From Symsagittifera roscoffensis (Eukaryota > Xenacoelomorpha > Acoela > Convolutidae), in contig NC_087063.1 of assembly GCF_963678635.1 (NCBI RefSeq), positions 62,665,290-62,729,289 of the forward strand: a stretch of 64,000 nt of DNA, given 5' to 3'. Under the pieces are notes generated by a model. The model was not told the DNA's origin, searched no databases, and saw only the letters and a list, made by a program, of their open reading frames with translations. Position numbers and translations under genes: made by a program. Below, one piece after another: positions 22,346 through 35,493 of this stretch (position 1 is the stretch's first letter; every line of letters starts with the position of its first letter).

Positions 22346-25300
22346 ATCTCTTTTCATCTACAAATTTGGAGTCTTTTACCAAGCAATGCTTTCATCACTT
22401 ACGAATCTGTATTAAGCTTAAAGCCACTTCGGCCTTTTTAAACTTCTCTTGAATTCAGTTCTGGTGATGGTTTCTTTACACTGAAACCTGTATAAAAGTT
22501 GGTTTGATATCTCAAATTGTACCTCTTGAAAATTTTGTTGAATGCTCTCCTTTTAAAATCTTGAAAAAAATCAATGATTAAAACCTCATTTGATCACTTT
22601 ATTTGAAGTCTCTACACATTCAATGAGATCATCACATGGGACTGTTTGCTCGAATTTTGATTCAATTCAATGTAATTGTGATCGATTTCAGATCCGATAG
22701 TTTTTTCATCTCATTGAACATAATACAAAAAGTTACTTTGATACCTCATTATGACCTCTCTTGAAAAACAGCTTGAGTAATTCCTCTCTTTGAACTCTGA
22801 AATAATTCAAAGAATTACATCTCTTTTTATCTACAAATTTGGAGTCTTTTACCAAGCAAGGCTCCCATCACTTACGAATCTGTATTAAGCTTAAAGCCAC
22901 TTCGGCCTTTTTAAACTTCTCTCGAATTCAGTTCTGGTGATTGTCTCTTTACACTGAAACCTGTATAAAAGTTGGTTTGATATCTCAAATTGTACCTCTT
23001 GAAAATTTTGTTGAATGCTCTCCTTTTAAAATCTTGAAAAAAATCAATGATTAAAACCTCATTTGATCACTTTATTTGAAGTCTCTACACATTCAATGAG
23101 ATCATCACATGGGACTGTTTGCTCGATTTTTGATTCAATTCAATGTAATTGTGATCGATTTCAGATCCGATAGTTTTTTCATCTCATTGAACATAATACA
23201 AAAAGTTACTTTGATACCTCATTGTGTCCTCTCTTGAAAAACAGCTTGAGTGATTCCTCTCTTTGAACTCTGAAATAATTCAAAGAATTAGATCTTTTTT
23301 CATCTACAAAGTTGGAGTCTATTACCAAGCAATGCTCCCATCACTAACGAATCTGCATAAGCTCAAAGCCACTTCGGCCTTTTTGAACTTCTTTCGAATT
23401 CAGTTCCGGCAGTTGACTCATTACATTGAAACCTGTAGAAAAGTTGGTTTGATATCTCAAAACTGTACCTCTTGAAAATTTTCTTGAATCCTCTTCTTTT
23501 AAAATCTTTAAAAAAATCAATGATTAAAACCTCATTTGATCACTTTATTTGAAGTTTATACCCATTCAATAAGATCATCACATGGGACTGTTTGCTCGAA
23601 TTTTGATTCAATTCAATGTAATTGTGATCGATTTCAGATCCGATAGTTTTTTCATCTCACTGAACTTAATACAAAAAGGTACTTTGATACCTCATTATGT
23701 CCTCTCTTGAAAAACAGCTTGAGTGATTCCTCTCTTTGAACTCTGAAATAATTCCAAGAATTACATCTCTTTTCATCTACAAATTTGGAGTCTTTTACCA
23801 AGCAATGCTTCCATCACTTACGAATCTGTATTAAGCTTAAAGCCACTTCGGCCTTTTCAAACTTCTCTCGAATTCAGTTCTGGTGATCGTCTCTTTACAC
23901 TGAAACCTGTTGTATAAAAGTTGGTTTGATATCTCAAATTGTGCCTCTTGAAAATTTTGTTGAATGCTCTCCTTTTAAAATCTTGAAAAAAATCAATGAT
24001 TAAAACCTCATTTGATCACTTTATTTGAAGTCTCTACCCATTCAATGAGATCATCAAATGTGACTGTTTGCTCGAAATTTGATTCAATTCAATGTAATTG
24101 TGATCGATTTCAGATCCGATAGTTTTTTCATCTCATTAAACTTAATACAAAAAGGAGTTGATTCATCCTTATGTCCTCTCTTGAAAAACAGCTTGAGTGA
24201 TTCCTCTCTTTGAACTCTGAAATAATTCAAAGAATTACATCTCTTTTCATCTACAAATTTGGAGTCTTTTACCAATCAATGTTCCCATCACTTACCAATC
24301 TGTATTAAGCTTAAAGCCACTTCGGCCTTTTTAAACTTCTCTCGAATTCAGTTCTGGTGATTGTCTCTTTACACTGAAACCTGTATAAAAGTTGGTTTGA
24401 TATCTCAAATTGTACCTCTTGAAAATTTTGTTGAATGCTCTCCTTTTAAAATCTTGAAAAAAATCAATGATTAAAACCTCATTTGATCACTTTATTTGAA
24501 GTCTCTTCCCATTCAATGAGATCATCAAATGTGACTGTTTGCTCGAAATTTGATTCAATTCAATGTAATTGTGATCGATTTCAGATCCGATAGTTTTTTC
24601 ATCTCATTGAACATAATACAAAAAGGTACTTTGATACCTCATTATGTCCTCTCTTGAAAAACAGCTTGAGTGATTCCTCTCTTTGAACTCTGAAATAATT
24701 CAACGAATTAGATCTCTTCATCTACAAATTTGGAGTCTTTTATCAAACAATGCTTCCATCACTTACGAGTCTCTATTAAGCCTAAAGCCACTTCGGCCTT
24801 TTAAACTTCTTTCGAATTCAGTTCCAGTGATTGTCTCTATACCTGAAAATTGTATAAAAGTTAGTTTGATATCTCAAATTGTACCTCTTGAAACTTTTCT
24901 TGAATGCTCTCCTTTTAAAATCTTGAAAAAATCAATGATTAAAATCTCATTTGATCACTTTATTTGATATCTCTACCCATTCAATGAGATCATCACATGG
25001 GACTGTTTGCTCCAATTTTGATTCAATTCAATGTAGTTGTGATCGATTTCAGGTCCGATAGTTTTTTCATCTCTTTGAACATAATACAAAAAGGTACTTT
25101 GATACCTCATTGTGTCCTCTCTTGAAAAACAACTTGAGTGATTCCTCTCTTTGAACTCTGAAATAATTCAAAGAATTACATCTCTTTTCATCTACAAATT
25201 TGGAGTCTTCTACCAAGCAATGCTGCCATCACTTACGAATCTGTAATAAGCTTAAACTCACTTCGGCCTTTTTAAATTTCTCTCGAATTCAGTTCCGTTG

Positions 25301-28300
25301 ATTGTCTCTTTACACTGAAACCTGTATAAAAATTAGTTTGATATCTCAAGTTGTACCTCTTGAAAATTTTGTTGAATGCTCTCGTTTTAAAATCTTGAAA
25401 AAAATCAATGATTAAAACGTCATTTGATCACTTTATTTTGAAGTCTCTACCCATTCAATGAGATCATCACATGCAACTGTTTGCTCGAATTTTAATTCAA
25501 TTCAATGTAATTGTGATCGATTTCAGATCCGATAGTTTTCTCATCTCATTGAACATAATACAAAAAGGTACTTTGTTACCTCATTATGTCCTCTCTTGAA
25601 AAACAGCTTGAGTGATTCCTCTCTTTGAACTCTGAAATAATTCAAAGAATTAGATCTATTTTCATCTACAAATTTGGAGTCTATTACCAAGCAAGGCTCC
25701 AATCACTAACGAATCTGTATTAAGCTTATAGCCACTTCGGCCTTTTTAAACTTCTTTCGAACTCAGTTCCGGCGGTTGACTCATTACATTGAAACCTGTA
25801 TAAAAGTTGGTTTGATATCTGAAACTATACCTCTTGAAAATTTTCTTGAATGCTCTTTTTTTATGCTCTTCTTTTAAAATCTTTAAAAAAATCAATGATT
25901 AAAACCTCATTTGATCACTTTATTTGAAGTTTATACCCATTCAATGAGATCATCACATGGGACTGTTTGCTCGAATTTTGATTCAATTCAATGTAATTGA
26001 GATCGATTTCAGATCCGATGGTTTTTTCATCTCATTGAACTTAATACAAAAAGGTACTTTGATACCTCATTATGACCTCTCTTGAAAAATAGCTTGAGTA
26101 ATTCCTCTCTTTGAACTCTGATATAATTCAAAGAATTACATCTCTTTTCATCTACAAATTTGGAGTCTATTACCAAGCAATGCTCCTATCACTAACGAAT
26201 CTGTATTAAGCTTAAAGCCACTTCGGCCTTTTTAAACTTCTTTCGAACTCAGTTCCGGCGGTTGACTCATTACATTGAAACCTGTATAAAAGTTGGTGTG
26301 ATATCTGAAACTGTACCTCTTGAAAATTTTCTTGAATGCTCTTTTATGCTTTTCTTTTAAAATCTTTAAAAAAATCAATGATTAAAACCTCATTTGATCA
26401 CTTTATTTGAAGTTCATACCCATTCAATGAGATCATCACATGGGACTGTTTGCTCGAATTTTGATTCAATTCAATGTAATTGTGATCGATTTCAGATCCG
26501 AGAGTTTTTTCATCTCATTGAACTTAATACAAAAAGGTACTTTGATACCTCATTATGACCTCTCTTGAAAAACAGCTTGAGTAATTCCTCTCTTTGAACT
26601 CTGAAATAATTCAAAGAATTACATCTCTTTTCATCTACAAATTTGGAGTCATTTACCAAGCAATGATCCCATCACTTACGAATCTGTATTAAGCTTAAAG
26701 CCACTTCGGCCTTTTTAAACTTCTCTCGAATTCAATTCTGGTGATTGTCTCTTTACATTGAAACCTGTATAAAAGTTGGTTTGATGTCTCAAGTTGTACC
26801 TCTTGAAAATTTTGTTGAATGCTCTCGTTTTAAAATCTTGAAAAAAATTAATGATTAAAACGTCATTTGATCACTTTATTTTGAAGTCTCTACCCATTCA
26901 ATGAGATCATCACATGCAACTGTTTGCTCGAATTTTGATTCAATTCAATGTAATTGTGATCGATTTCAGATCCGATAGTTTTTTCATCTCATTGAACATA
27001 ATACAAAAAGGTACATTGTTACCCTCATTATGTCCTCTCTTGAAAGACAGCTTGAGTGATTCCTCTCTTTGAACTCTGAAATAATTCAAAGAATTAGATC
27101 TATTTTCATCTACAAATTTGGAGTCTATTACCAAGCAATGGTCCCATCACTAACGAATCTGTATTAAGATTAAAGCCACTTCGGCCTTTTTAAACTTCTT
27201 TCGAATTCAGTTCCGGCGGTTGACTCATTACATTGAAACCTGTATAAAAGTTGGTTTGATATCTCAAACTGTACCTCTTGAAAATTTTCTTGAATGCTCT
27301 TCTTTTATGCTCTTCAATTAAAATCTTTAAAAAAATCAATGATTAAAACCTCATTTGATCACTTTATTTGAAGTTTATACCCATTCAATGAGATCATCAC
27401 ATGGGACTGTTTGCTCGAATTTTGATTCAATTCAATGTAATTGTGATCGATTTCAGATCCGATAGTTTTTTCATCTCATTGAACTTAATACAAAAAGGTA
27501 CTTTGATACCTCATTATGACCTCTCTTGAAAAACAGCTTGAGTAATTCCTCTCTTTGAACTCTGAAATAATTCAAAGAATTACATCTCTTTTCATCTACA
27601 AATTTGGAGTCTTTTACCAAGCAAGGCTTCCATCACTTACGAATCTGTATTAAGCTTAAAGCCACTTCGGCCTTTTTAAACTTCTCTCGAATACAGTTCT
27701 GGTGATTGTCTCTTTACACTGAAACCTGTATAAAAGTTGGTTTGATATCTCAAATTGTACCTCTTGGAAATTTTGTCGAATGCTCTCCTTTTAAAATTTT
27801 GAAAAAATTCAATGATTAAAACCTCATTTGATCACTTTATTTGAAGTTTATACCCATTCAATGAGATCATCACATGGGACTGTTTGCTCGAATTTTGATT
27901 CAATTCAATGTAATTGTGATCGATTTCAGATCCGATAGTTTTTTCATCTCATTGAACATAATACAAAAAGGTACATTGTTACCCTCATTATGTCCTCTCT
28001 TGAAAGACAGCTTGAGTGATTCCTCTCTTTGAACTCTGAAATAATTCAAAGAATTAGATATATTTTCATCTACAAATTTGGAGTCTATTACCAAGCAATG
28101 GTCCCATCACTAACGAATCTGTATTAAGATTAAAGCCACTTCTGCCTTTTTAAACTTCTTTCGAATTCAGTTCCGGCGGTTGACTCATTACATTGAAACC
28201 TGTATAAAAGTTGGTTTGATATCTCAAACTGTACCTCTTGAAAATTTTCTTGAATGCTCTTCTTTTATGCTCTTCAATTAAAATCTTTAAAAAAATCAAT

Positions 28301-31300
28301 GATTAAAACCTCATTTGATCACTTTATTTGAAGTTTATACCCATTCAATGAGATCATCACATGGGACTGTTTGCTCGAATTTTGATTCAATTCAATGTAA
28401 TTGTGATCGATTTCAGATCCGATAGTTTTTTCATCTCATTGAACTTAATACAAAAAGGTACTTTGATACCTCATTATGACCTCTCTTGAAAAACAGCTTG
28501 AGTAATTCCTCTCTTTGAACTCTGAAATAATTCAAAGAATTACATCTCTTTTCATCTACAAATTTGGAGTCTTTTACCAAGCAAGGCTTCCATCACTTAC
28601 GAATCTGTATTAAGCTTAAAGCCACTTCGGCCTTTTTAAACTTCTCTCGAATACAGTTCTGGTGATTGTCTCTTTACACTGAAACCTGTATAAAAGTTGG
28701 TTTGATATCTCAAATTGTACCTCTTGGAAATTTTGTCGAATGCTCTCCTTTTAAAATTTTGAAAAAATTCAATGATTAAAACCTCATTTGATCACTTTAT
28801 TTGAAGTCTCGACCCATTCAATGAGATCGTCACATGGGACTGTTTGCTCAAATTTTGATTCAATTCAATGTAATTGTGATCGATTTCAATCCGATAGTTT
28901 TTTCATCTCATTGAACATAATACAAAAAGGTAATTTGAAACCTCATTGTGTCCTCTCTTGAAAAACAGCTTGAGTGATTCCTCTCTTCGAACTCTGAAAT
29001 AATTCAAAGAATTAGATCTCTTTTCATCTACAAATTTGGAGTCTTTTACCAAGCCATACTTTCATCACTTACGAATCTGTATTAAGCCTAAAGCCACTTC
29101 GGCCTTTTTAAAATTCTTTCGAATTCAGTTCCGGCGGTTGTCTCATTACATTGAAACCTGTATAAAATTTGGTTTGATATCTCAAACTGTACCTCTCGAA
29201 AATTTTCTTGAAAGCTCTTCTTTTAAAATCTTGATAAAAATCAATGAATAAAACCTCATTTGATCACTTTATTTGAAGTTTATACCCATTCAATGAGATC
29301 ATCGCATGGGACTGTTTGCTCGAATTTTGATTCAATTCAATGTAATTGTGATCGATTTCAGATCCGATAGTTTTTTCATTTCATTGGACTTAATACAAAA
29401 ACGTACTTTGATACCTCATTATGTCCTCTCTTGAAAAACAGCTTGCGCGATTCCTCTCTTTGAACTCTGAAATAATTCAAAGAATTAGATCTCTTCTCAT
29501 CTACAAATTTGGAGTCTTTTACCAAACAATGCTTCCAACCTTACGAGTCTGTATTAAGCCTAAAGCCACTTCGGCCTTTTAAACTTCTTTCGAATTCAGT
29601 TCCAGTGATTGTCTCTATACATTTAAAATTGTATAAAAGTTAGTTTGATATCTCAAATTGTACCTCTTGAATGCTCTCCTTTTACAATCTTGAAAAAAAA
29701 TCAATGATTAAAATCTCATTTGATCACTTTATTTGATGTCTCTACCCATTCAATGAGATCATCACATGGGACTGTTTGCTCGAATTTTGATTCAATTCAA
29801 TGTAATTGTGATCGATTTCATCACTTGGGACTGTATGCTCAAAAATATATCAAACTCAAATAAATTATAATCGATTTTAGATCCGATCCCTCTCTCATCT
29901 CATTGAACTATATACAAAAGGTACTTTGATACCTCATTATGTCCTCTCTTGAAAAACAGCTTGAAGGATCCCTTTCTTGGATCTCTCATCAACAAAGTTG
30001 GAGTCTTTTACCAAGCAATGCTTTCAAAACTTACGAGTCTGTATTAAGCGTAAAGCCACTTCGGGCTTTTAAACTTCTTTCGAATTCAGTTCCGGTGATT
30101 GTCTCTTTACATTGAAAATTGTAAAAGTTAGTTTGATATCTCAAATTCTACCTCTTGAAATTTTTCTCGAATGCTCTCCTTTAAAATCTTGAAAAAAATC
30201 AATGATTAAAACCTCATTCGATCATTTTTTTGAAGTCTCTACCCATTCAATGAGATCATCATATGGGACTGTTTGCTCGAATTTAGATTCAATTCAAAAA
30301 AATTATGATCGATTTCAGATCCGATAGTTCTTTCATCTCCTTGAACTTCATAGAAAAGGTACTTTCATACCTCATTATGTCCTCTCTTGAAAAACAGCTT
30401 GAGTGGTTCCTTTCTCTGAACTCTGAAACAATTCCATGAATTAGATTCTCTTTTCATCTACAAATTTGGAGTCTTTTACCAAGCAATGATTTCATCACTT
30501 ACGAGTCTGTATTAAGCCTAAAGCCACTTCGGCCTTTTAAACTTCTTTCGAATTTAGTTCCGGTGATTGTCTCCTTACATTGAAACTTGTATAAAAATTT
30601 GTCTGATTATTCAGTTTGTCCACTATTGAAAAATTTCTTGAATGTTTTTTTCAAAAACTTGAAAAAAATCAAAGATTAAAATCTCATTTCATCACATTAT
30701 TTGAAGGTTGTACCCAACCAATGATATCATAACTTTGGACTGTATGCTCGAATTTTGATTCAATTCAATAAAATTATCATCGATTTCAGATCCGCTGGTT
30801 CTTTCATCTTATTGAACATCATAGAAAAGGTACCTTGATACCTCATGATGTCCTCTCTTGAAATAAAGCTCTCTTTTCATCTATATTTGAAGTTTTTTAC
30901 CAAGCACTGCTTCCATCACTTAAGAATCTGTATTAAGCCTAAAGCCACTTCGGCCTTTTTAAACTTCTTTCGAATTCAGTTCCCGTGATTGTCTCTTTAC
31001 ACTGAAACTTGTATAAAAGTTGGTTTGATATCTCAAATTGTACCTCTTGAAAATTTTGTTGGATGCTCTCCTTTTGAAAACAAGAAAAAAATCAATGATT
31101 AAAACCTCATTGGATCATTTTTTTGAAGTCTCTACCCATTCAATGAGATCATCACATGGGACTGTTTGCTCGAACTTTGATCCAATTCAATGTAATTGTG
31201 ACCGATTTCAGATCCGATAGTTTTTTCATCTCATTGAACTTCATACAAAAAGTTACTTTGATACCTCATTATGTCCTCTCTTGAAAAACAGCTTGAGTGA

Positions 31301-31725
31301 TTCCTCTCTTTGAACTCTGAAATGAATCAAAGAATTAGATCTCTTTTCATCTAGAAATTTGGAGTCTTTTACCAAGCAATGCTTTCATCACTTACGAATG
31401 AAACCTGTATACAAGTTGGTTTGATATCTCAAATTGTACCTCTTGAAAAAATTTTTGAATGCTCCACTTCTTAAGTTTTGAAAAAAAATAATGATTCAAA
31501 TCTCATTTCATCTTATTGTTTGAAGTCTGTATTCACCCAATGATATCATCACTCGGGACTCTTTGCTCAAAAATGGATTCAATTCAATAACATTCTGATG
31601 AATTTATATCCGATAGATCTTTTCTCTTATTGAACTTTAAATAAAAGGTACTTTGATAACTCAATATGTCCTCTCCTGAAAAACAGCTTGAGTCCTCTCT
31701 TTCTTAGAACTCTGAAGTCTTTCAT
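22346..31725. repeat. ~475-bp satellite, main array of about 20 units
   Basis: Units recur every 468-495 bp, marked by CATCTACAAATTTGGAGTC (for example 22356, 22828, 23299, 23776, 24249, 24719, 25189, 26149, 26631, 27107, 27593, 28067, 28553, 29024, 30456, 31349). Conserved inner phrases are AAAGCCACTTCGGCCTTTTT, CCTGTATAAAAGTTGGTTTG and CAATGAGATCATCACATGGG. Two subtypes exist: 'TTCCGGCGGTTGACTC' (A) and 'TTCTGGTGATTGTCTC' (B). Units diverge more towards the right edge (29.8-31.7 kb). Short ORFs seen inside are not conserved as proteins. Confidence 0.95.
26880..28800. repeat. 960-bp higher-order repeat (A+B dimer), two copies
   Basis: 26.88-27.84 kb and 27.84-28.80 kb are almost identical over a full A+B dimer, including shared rare variants (CATTGTTACCCTCATTATG, TCTTCTTTTATGCTCTTC). 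Adjacent monomers differ much more from each other. This is the signature of higher-order amplification. Confidence 0.85.
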
Positions 31726-31744
31726 TACAAGTTTGCGTTAGCAG

Positions 31745-33906
31745 AAATTGAAACAGCAAAAGCAATCAAAGACTACGAAAACGATCTCCACAAAAAAATT
31801 GCTGAGGTTGTTTCGTCGGAAGGCACCGCTGAGAAACGATTGGAAAAGTTGATATATCAGCTTCGTCAATCGAATGACTTGGTGTCCCTTAAAGGCAAAA
31901 TTGATTCATGTTTCAAGTCATGCAAGCTTGAAATGTGCTCTGTTAACGCATCCATTTTTTGTCATGAACGTGGATCCCGAAAACCCTGCTCTTTCGAAAC
32001 TTCTCGGTAACGAAATTCAGTCTCTATTAAAACAATGCAGACTACTGACTCGCAAGCCACGATGGTTAAGGCTGTACAGAAAAGTGAAAGTATGTCAAAA
32101 AAATTCTTTGATAGAATAACACGTTAGTGATGATTTTTTTTGTTTCAGAACGCGACAGCGATATAAAGGATATGTTCAAAAGAAATAGAGCCTCTCGCAA
32201 AGAAAATAGGAAAAATTGACAGTGATATCATCATTATAACTCCGAAACCTGCCTCTGCAAGTGCATGCAAGAAATCTTTTGAGAAGTCAGGTATTTAATT
32301 TAGGTTTTTTTTTTGTTTTGATAGCGTGAAAGTTTCAATTGTTAAGTTGTAGATTTTCTTCAATCATTTTTAGGTGGTGTTTTTTTTTAATTAAAGACGT
32401 GGAGATTGAAGAGAAAGAGAAAAATCTAAATCAAGAAAGTTTGAACAAACCAATGTGCTCTTATAAGTGCATGCCTGCCGATAATGGAAGCGGAAATTTT
32501 GTGCAATCCGGTGACAATATGTCAATCATTCGAAAACAAAGCGGAGTCGTCGAACCAATCATGACACCTGCATATCTTTTTACACTGGGCAATGACGATT
32601 CAAGTGAAACGAGTGATCCCATAAGATCTGAAAAAAGTCTCGAAAAGCCCATGGAAAAACTGAGCAAAACCTCAGTCTGCCAATTCCTCAATTTGAGGAA
32701 AAAACATCAAGGTTTGTTGCAAAATATCATAATTTCTATTTTTTGATTTTTAAGGTTGATAGTCCACACATTTTTCAAGTTGCGGATGCTGCATCTGTCA
32801 ATTCGAGAAACGAATTTGTTGCAATAGAACTAATTGCTGAGCGAACTCTTGGACTCTCTGGAGTTGGTTCCTCGGATGCTGGTTCTTCTGAAGTGGAAAA
32901 TGGCAAAAACAAGGATGCCAATTTTTTTGGAGAACGTGATTTGCATAGGTTGATTGCACCAGTATCGGATATGGGAATGTTCGGTCAAATGACGTAGGTG
33001 TGGCAAAAGAATTTTATGGAAACAAAAGTGTTCCAGGTAAAAGCTTCGAGAAGTTTGTTTTTGAGAAGAACCAATCCGCAAAAAGAAAGCCGTTTCCACT
33101 CTGGTCTTTATCAAGCGCTGCTCCAAGTTCCAGTGGTCTGTAAAATTGTTTGGAGATTTGAATTAATCTGCGTTTTTTGCTTAGGGCTAATTTTGGTTCG
33201 AGTTTCAAAAAGCTGCGATAATTTGACCCCGGCAAGCAGAAAAGACAACAACGGCGGAAGAGTTTTCATTTAAAAAAGAAAAATCAGAGGTTTGCTTCAA
33301 TGTCGAACAAGTGAAAAGGCAAGAAAGATATTTGTGGTGCTCTGATTGCATGTTCTCCTTGATTATGTCTACTTTGTTTTGTCTTTGCTAAATTCATTGT
33401 TGGCGTTAAATTTTTTTCTCTAGAAAAGTTTTACTGTGTTGTTTTTCTCCGTTTCTGCGAGCGCGTTTCTTGATTAATTATTTCATAATTTTTTTCTAGA
33501 GATAATGCCCTTTTCACAGCAGATGAAGTCCGCCTTCTCGGAAACTGAGAGGATAATTCACGTCGCTTTAAAGCAATTATCAGAGAAGCGCTCAGAACGC
33601 GAAATAACCAATTTCAAAGTATGCATCAATAAGCAACTGGCGGTTTTGCGACAAAAATGCAGTGCTATGGAATCGCATTTTGTGAAAAAAGTCAGTTCGT
33701 GCACAAGTTTGAAGGAAAGTTTTCTTGTAAGCTTAATGCAAGAAGGGGATCAGCCGATGATGAGCACAAGCAAAGAGCTTCCCTCAAGTTTTCGCGAAGT
33801 GGTTAAAGCCGGAATTCAGAGAGTGAAGGCGGCAAAACATCGTCTAGAGAGTGAGGGTCCATTCAATCCTCATAATATACCACCTGGAAAAAAGGTCAAA
33901 CATTAA
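31745..33906 (+). CDS. Multi-exon coiled-coil-type gene, phase-1 introns
   Basis: Likely exons: 31745-32089, 32149-32290, 32397-32711, about 32780-33143, and 33500-33906 (terminal, TAA). The best-defined are 32397-32711 (315 nt, phase 1 on both sides, ending KKHQ before GTTTGT) and 33500-33906 (phase-1 acceptor TTTTTCTAG). The first begins EIETAKAIKDYENDL. The last carries a helical stretch (NFKVCINKQLAVLRQKCSAM) and ends GKKVKH. Within exons 1, 2 and 4 the frame changes or meets a stop (for example TAA near 32008 and TAG near 32995), so the gene is partly decayed or my exon borders are incomplete. No family recognised; the coiled-coil tail is only loosely like chromosome-axis proteins. The first exon abuts the satellite, so upstream exons may lie elsewhere. 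Confidence 0.4.
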
Positions 33907-34425
33907 AATATTGGATAAATGATGCCATTGTTTGCCAAGTTCTAATGCATGCAAAGTTATAATGCTGAGCTTTTTCAGCGCGAAGTAATTCTCTGAGTAC
34001 GCAAGACGTTGCCGAATTCTTACGAAGTAGTGAGTAGTGCAGTATTTAAAACATGCTTCCGTAGCAGAGAAAAGGGATGGTTTTTTTAAGATGTTGGTAC
34101 TGGCTTTGATGATCTGAGCCAACATGGGAAAGATGAATTGACAGCTGAACCAAAGAACTTGATTAGAAATTCGTTTCCTTTGTTTCTTAATGAAGAATCA
34201 GCAAAGCTCGACGCAGAGGAGCTGCAAGAGGCTGAGAATAGTGATAACAGTGGCAGTGAGTTCAAAATCGATAAAAATTAGCTGACTTTGCGTCATTACG
34301 TTAACGTTAGTCCGATTCACGATAATCTGACTGCGAAAAATTCTGGTAAACTTTCATAAAACAATTGATGTGATTTGATAAAACATTATCTATGTTGACA
34401 TTGTAAAAGTTTAAATGGGTTAAGC

Positions 34426-34620
34426 GTGCAACACTGTTCAAAAGATGAGATGAAGCAGCTAAAAAGCGGGATAACAATTATTGATGAAGCCTTGTGCGAA
34501 GTGCCCGAGACTATCGAAGATTCAAGTCAAAAAATAACTGGAAACGTAAATAATTTGGATGGAAACTCGTGGCACGATGAAAAACTGGTTTATATTAAAC
34601 GAGAAGATCTGGATAAATGA
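34426..34620 (+). other. Acidic open frame, intact only in copy 1
   Basis: About 64 codons, opening at GTG, with SKDEMKQLKSGITIIDEALC and ending KREDLDK. In the duplicate (about 36414-36608) one A is missing in the AAAAAGCGGG run, which shifts the frame. No clean acceptor fits its frame, so it may be an exon of unknown borders or chance. Confidence 0.25.
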
Positions 34621-34691
34621 AAAAGTATTGCTCGGACGTACTGCATGAATCGATAAAATAATCTGATGTTCTTCTCTTTGTTTCTATCTTT

Positions 34692-35338
34692 ATGAAGTTT
34701 GTTCATTTGAAATGGGTTCTTTTGCTAGCTGATTTAGTTGATTTTTTGTTTCAGATTACCTTGGTTGTAATGTTGGATGAAGTGAGAGATTCTGTTTTGT
34801 CTCGCGAAAAAAAAAGAGAAATACTTTTGGAAAGCTTAAAGAAAACCCGGCCTGTCAAAAGTAGCCCCGGTATGTATACTTAAGTTTGTTGGTCGTCTCT
34901 CATCATTTTTTGAAACAAGGATATAAATTGTTTATTGTAGACGTGTTTTCGACAATACGGCCATGATCAGCTTTGAAAAAACTCTTGAAAATGATTTTTG
35001 ATAAACTTTGCACAAAGTACAAAATAATAATTTTTCTGTTTATCAGAATCTAAATTGAATTATTCTGTTACAAGTGTTCATTAAAACAGTTTTGCGGTTT
35101 GTTTCAGAGAGAAAATCGGCGCGAATTGCACGTGGTCGACTGAGATCATTGTATTTGAGCAGTTCTGGAGAGAGCATCTGCATTTCGCAGTCAAACATTC
35201 GAAGTATTGCTTGCTTTTTCTGAATTAGTTCTATTTTTTCATGATCATTTTTGTTTTTATCTTTCATTAGAACTAAAACGTCTTGCTGCTTCGCGAATTG
35301 TTGTCAGATCAAAGTTGACGCAGCCAAGAAAACGCTAA
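34692..35338 (+). CDS. Three-exon small basic protein, 113 aa (copy 1)
   Basis: Exons 34692-34869 (178 nt from ATG), 35108-35203 (96 nt) and 35271-35338 (68 nt, TAA). Both introns are phase 1 and the total is 114 codons. The start MKFVHLKWVLLLADLVDFLF is hydrophobic and could be a signal peptide or anchor. The rest is charged: SREKKREILLESLKKTRPVK, then RKSARIARGRLRSLYLSSSG, ending LTQPRKR. An alternative start is the Met at about 34770 after an acceptor (TTTTTGTTTCAG at 34743-34754), which would remove the hydrophobic leader. Another AG at 34940 could give an alternative short end (DVFSTIRP, TGA). The RPVK phrase recurs as RPVR in later terminal exons. Confidence 0.45.
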
Positions 35339-35493
35339 TTTCCTCATGAAACTCGAGGTGCTTTTTTTAGATAAACCAATTTATTCACGAAATTACGCTC
35401 AGCTATCCCGCTAAAATATAAGATAGTTTTCAAATAATAAATTACTGACGGTTTTTGTTGCAACTAAAAAGTCTGCTTACAATTTTGATTCAG

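Noticed and set aside
26940-28094. Identical 64-codon ORFs in two satellite units
   Set aside because: They recur only because the 960-bp dimer is duplicated; other units break the frame.
22346-31725. CRISPR array
   Set aside because: The whole ~475-bp unit repeats, with no short repeats separated by unique spacers, and the context is an animal genome.
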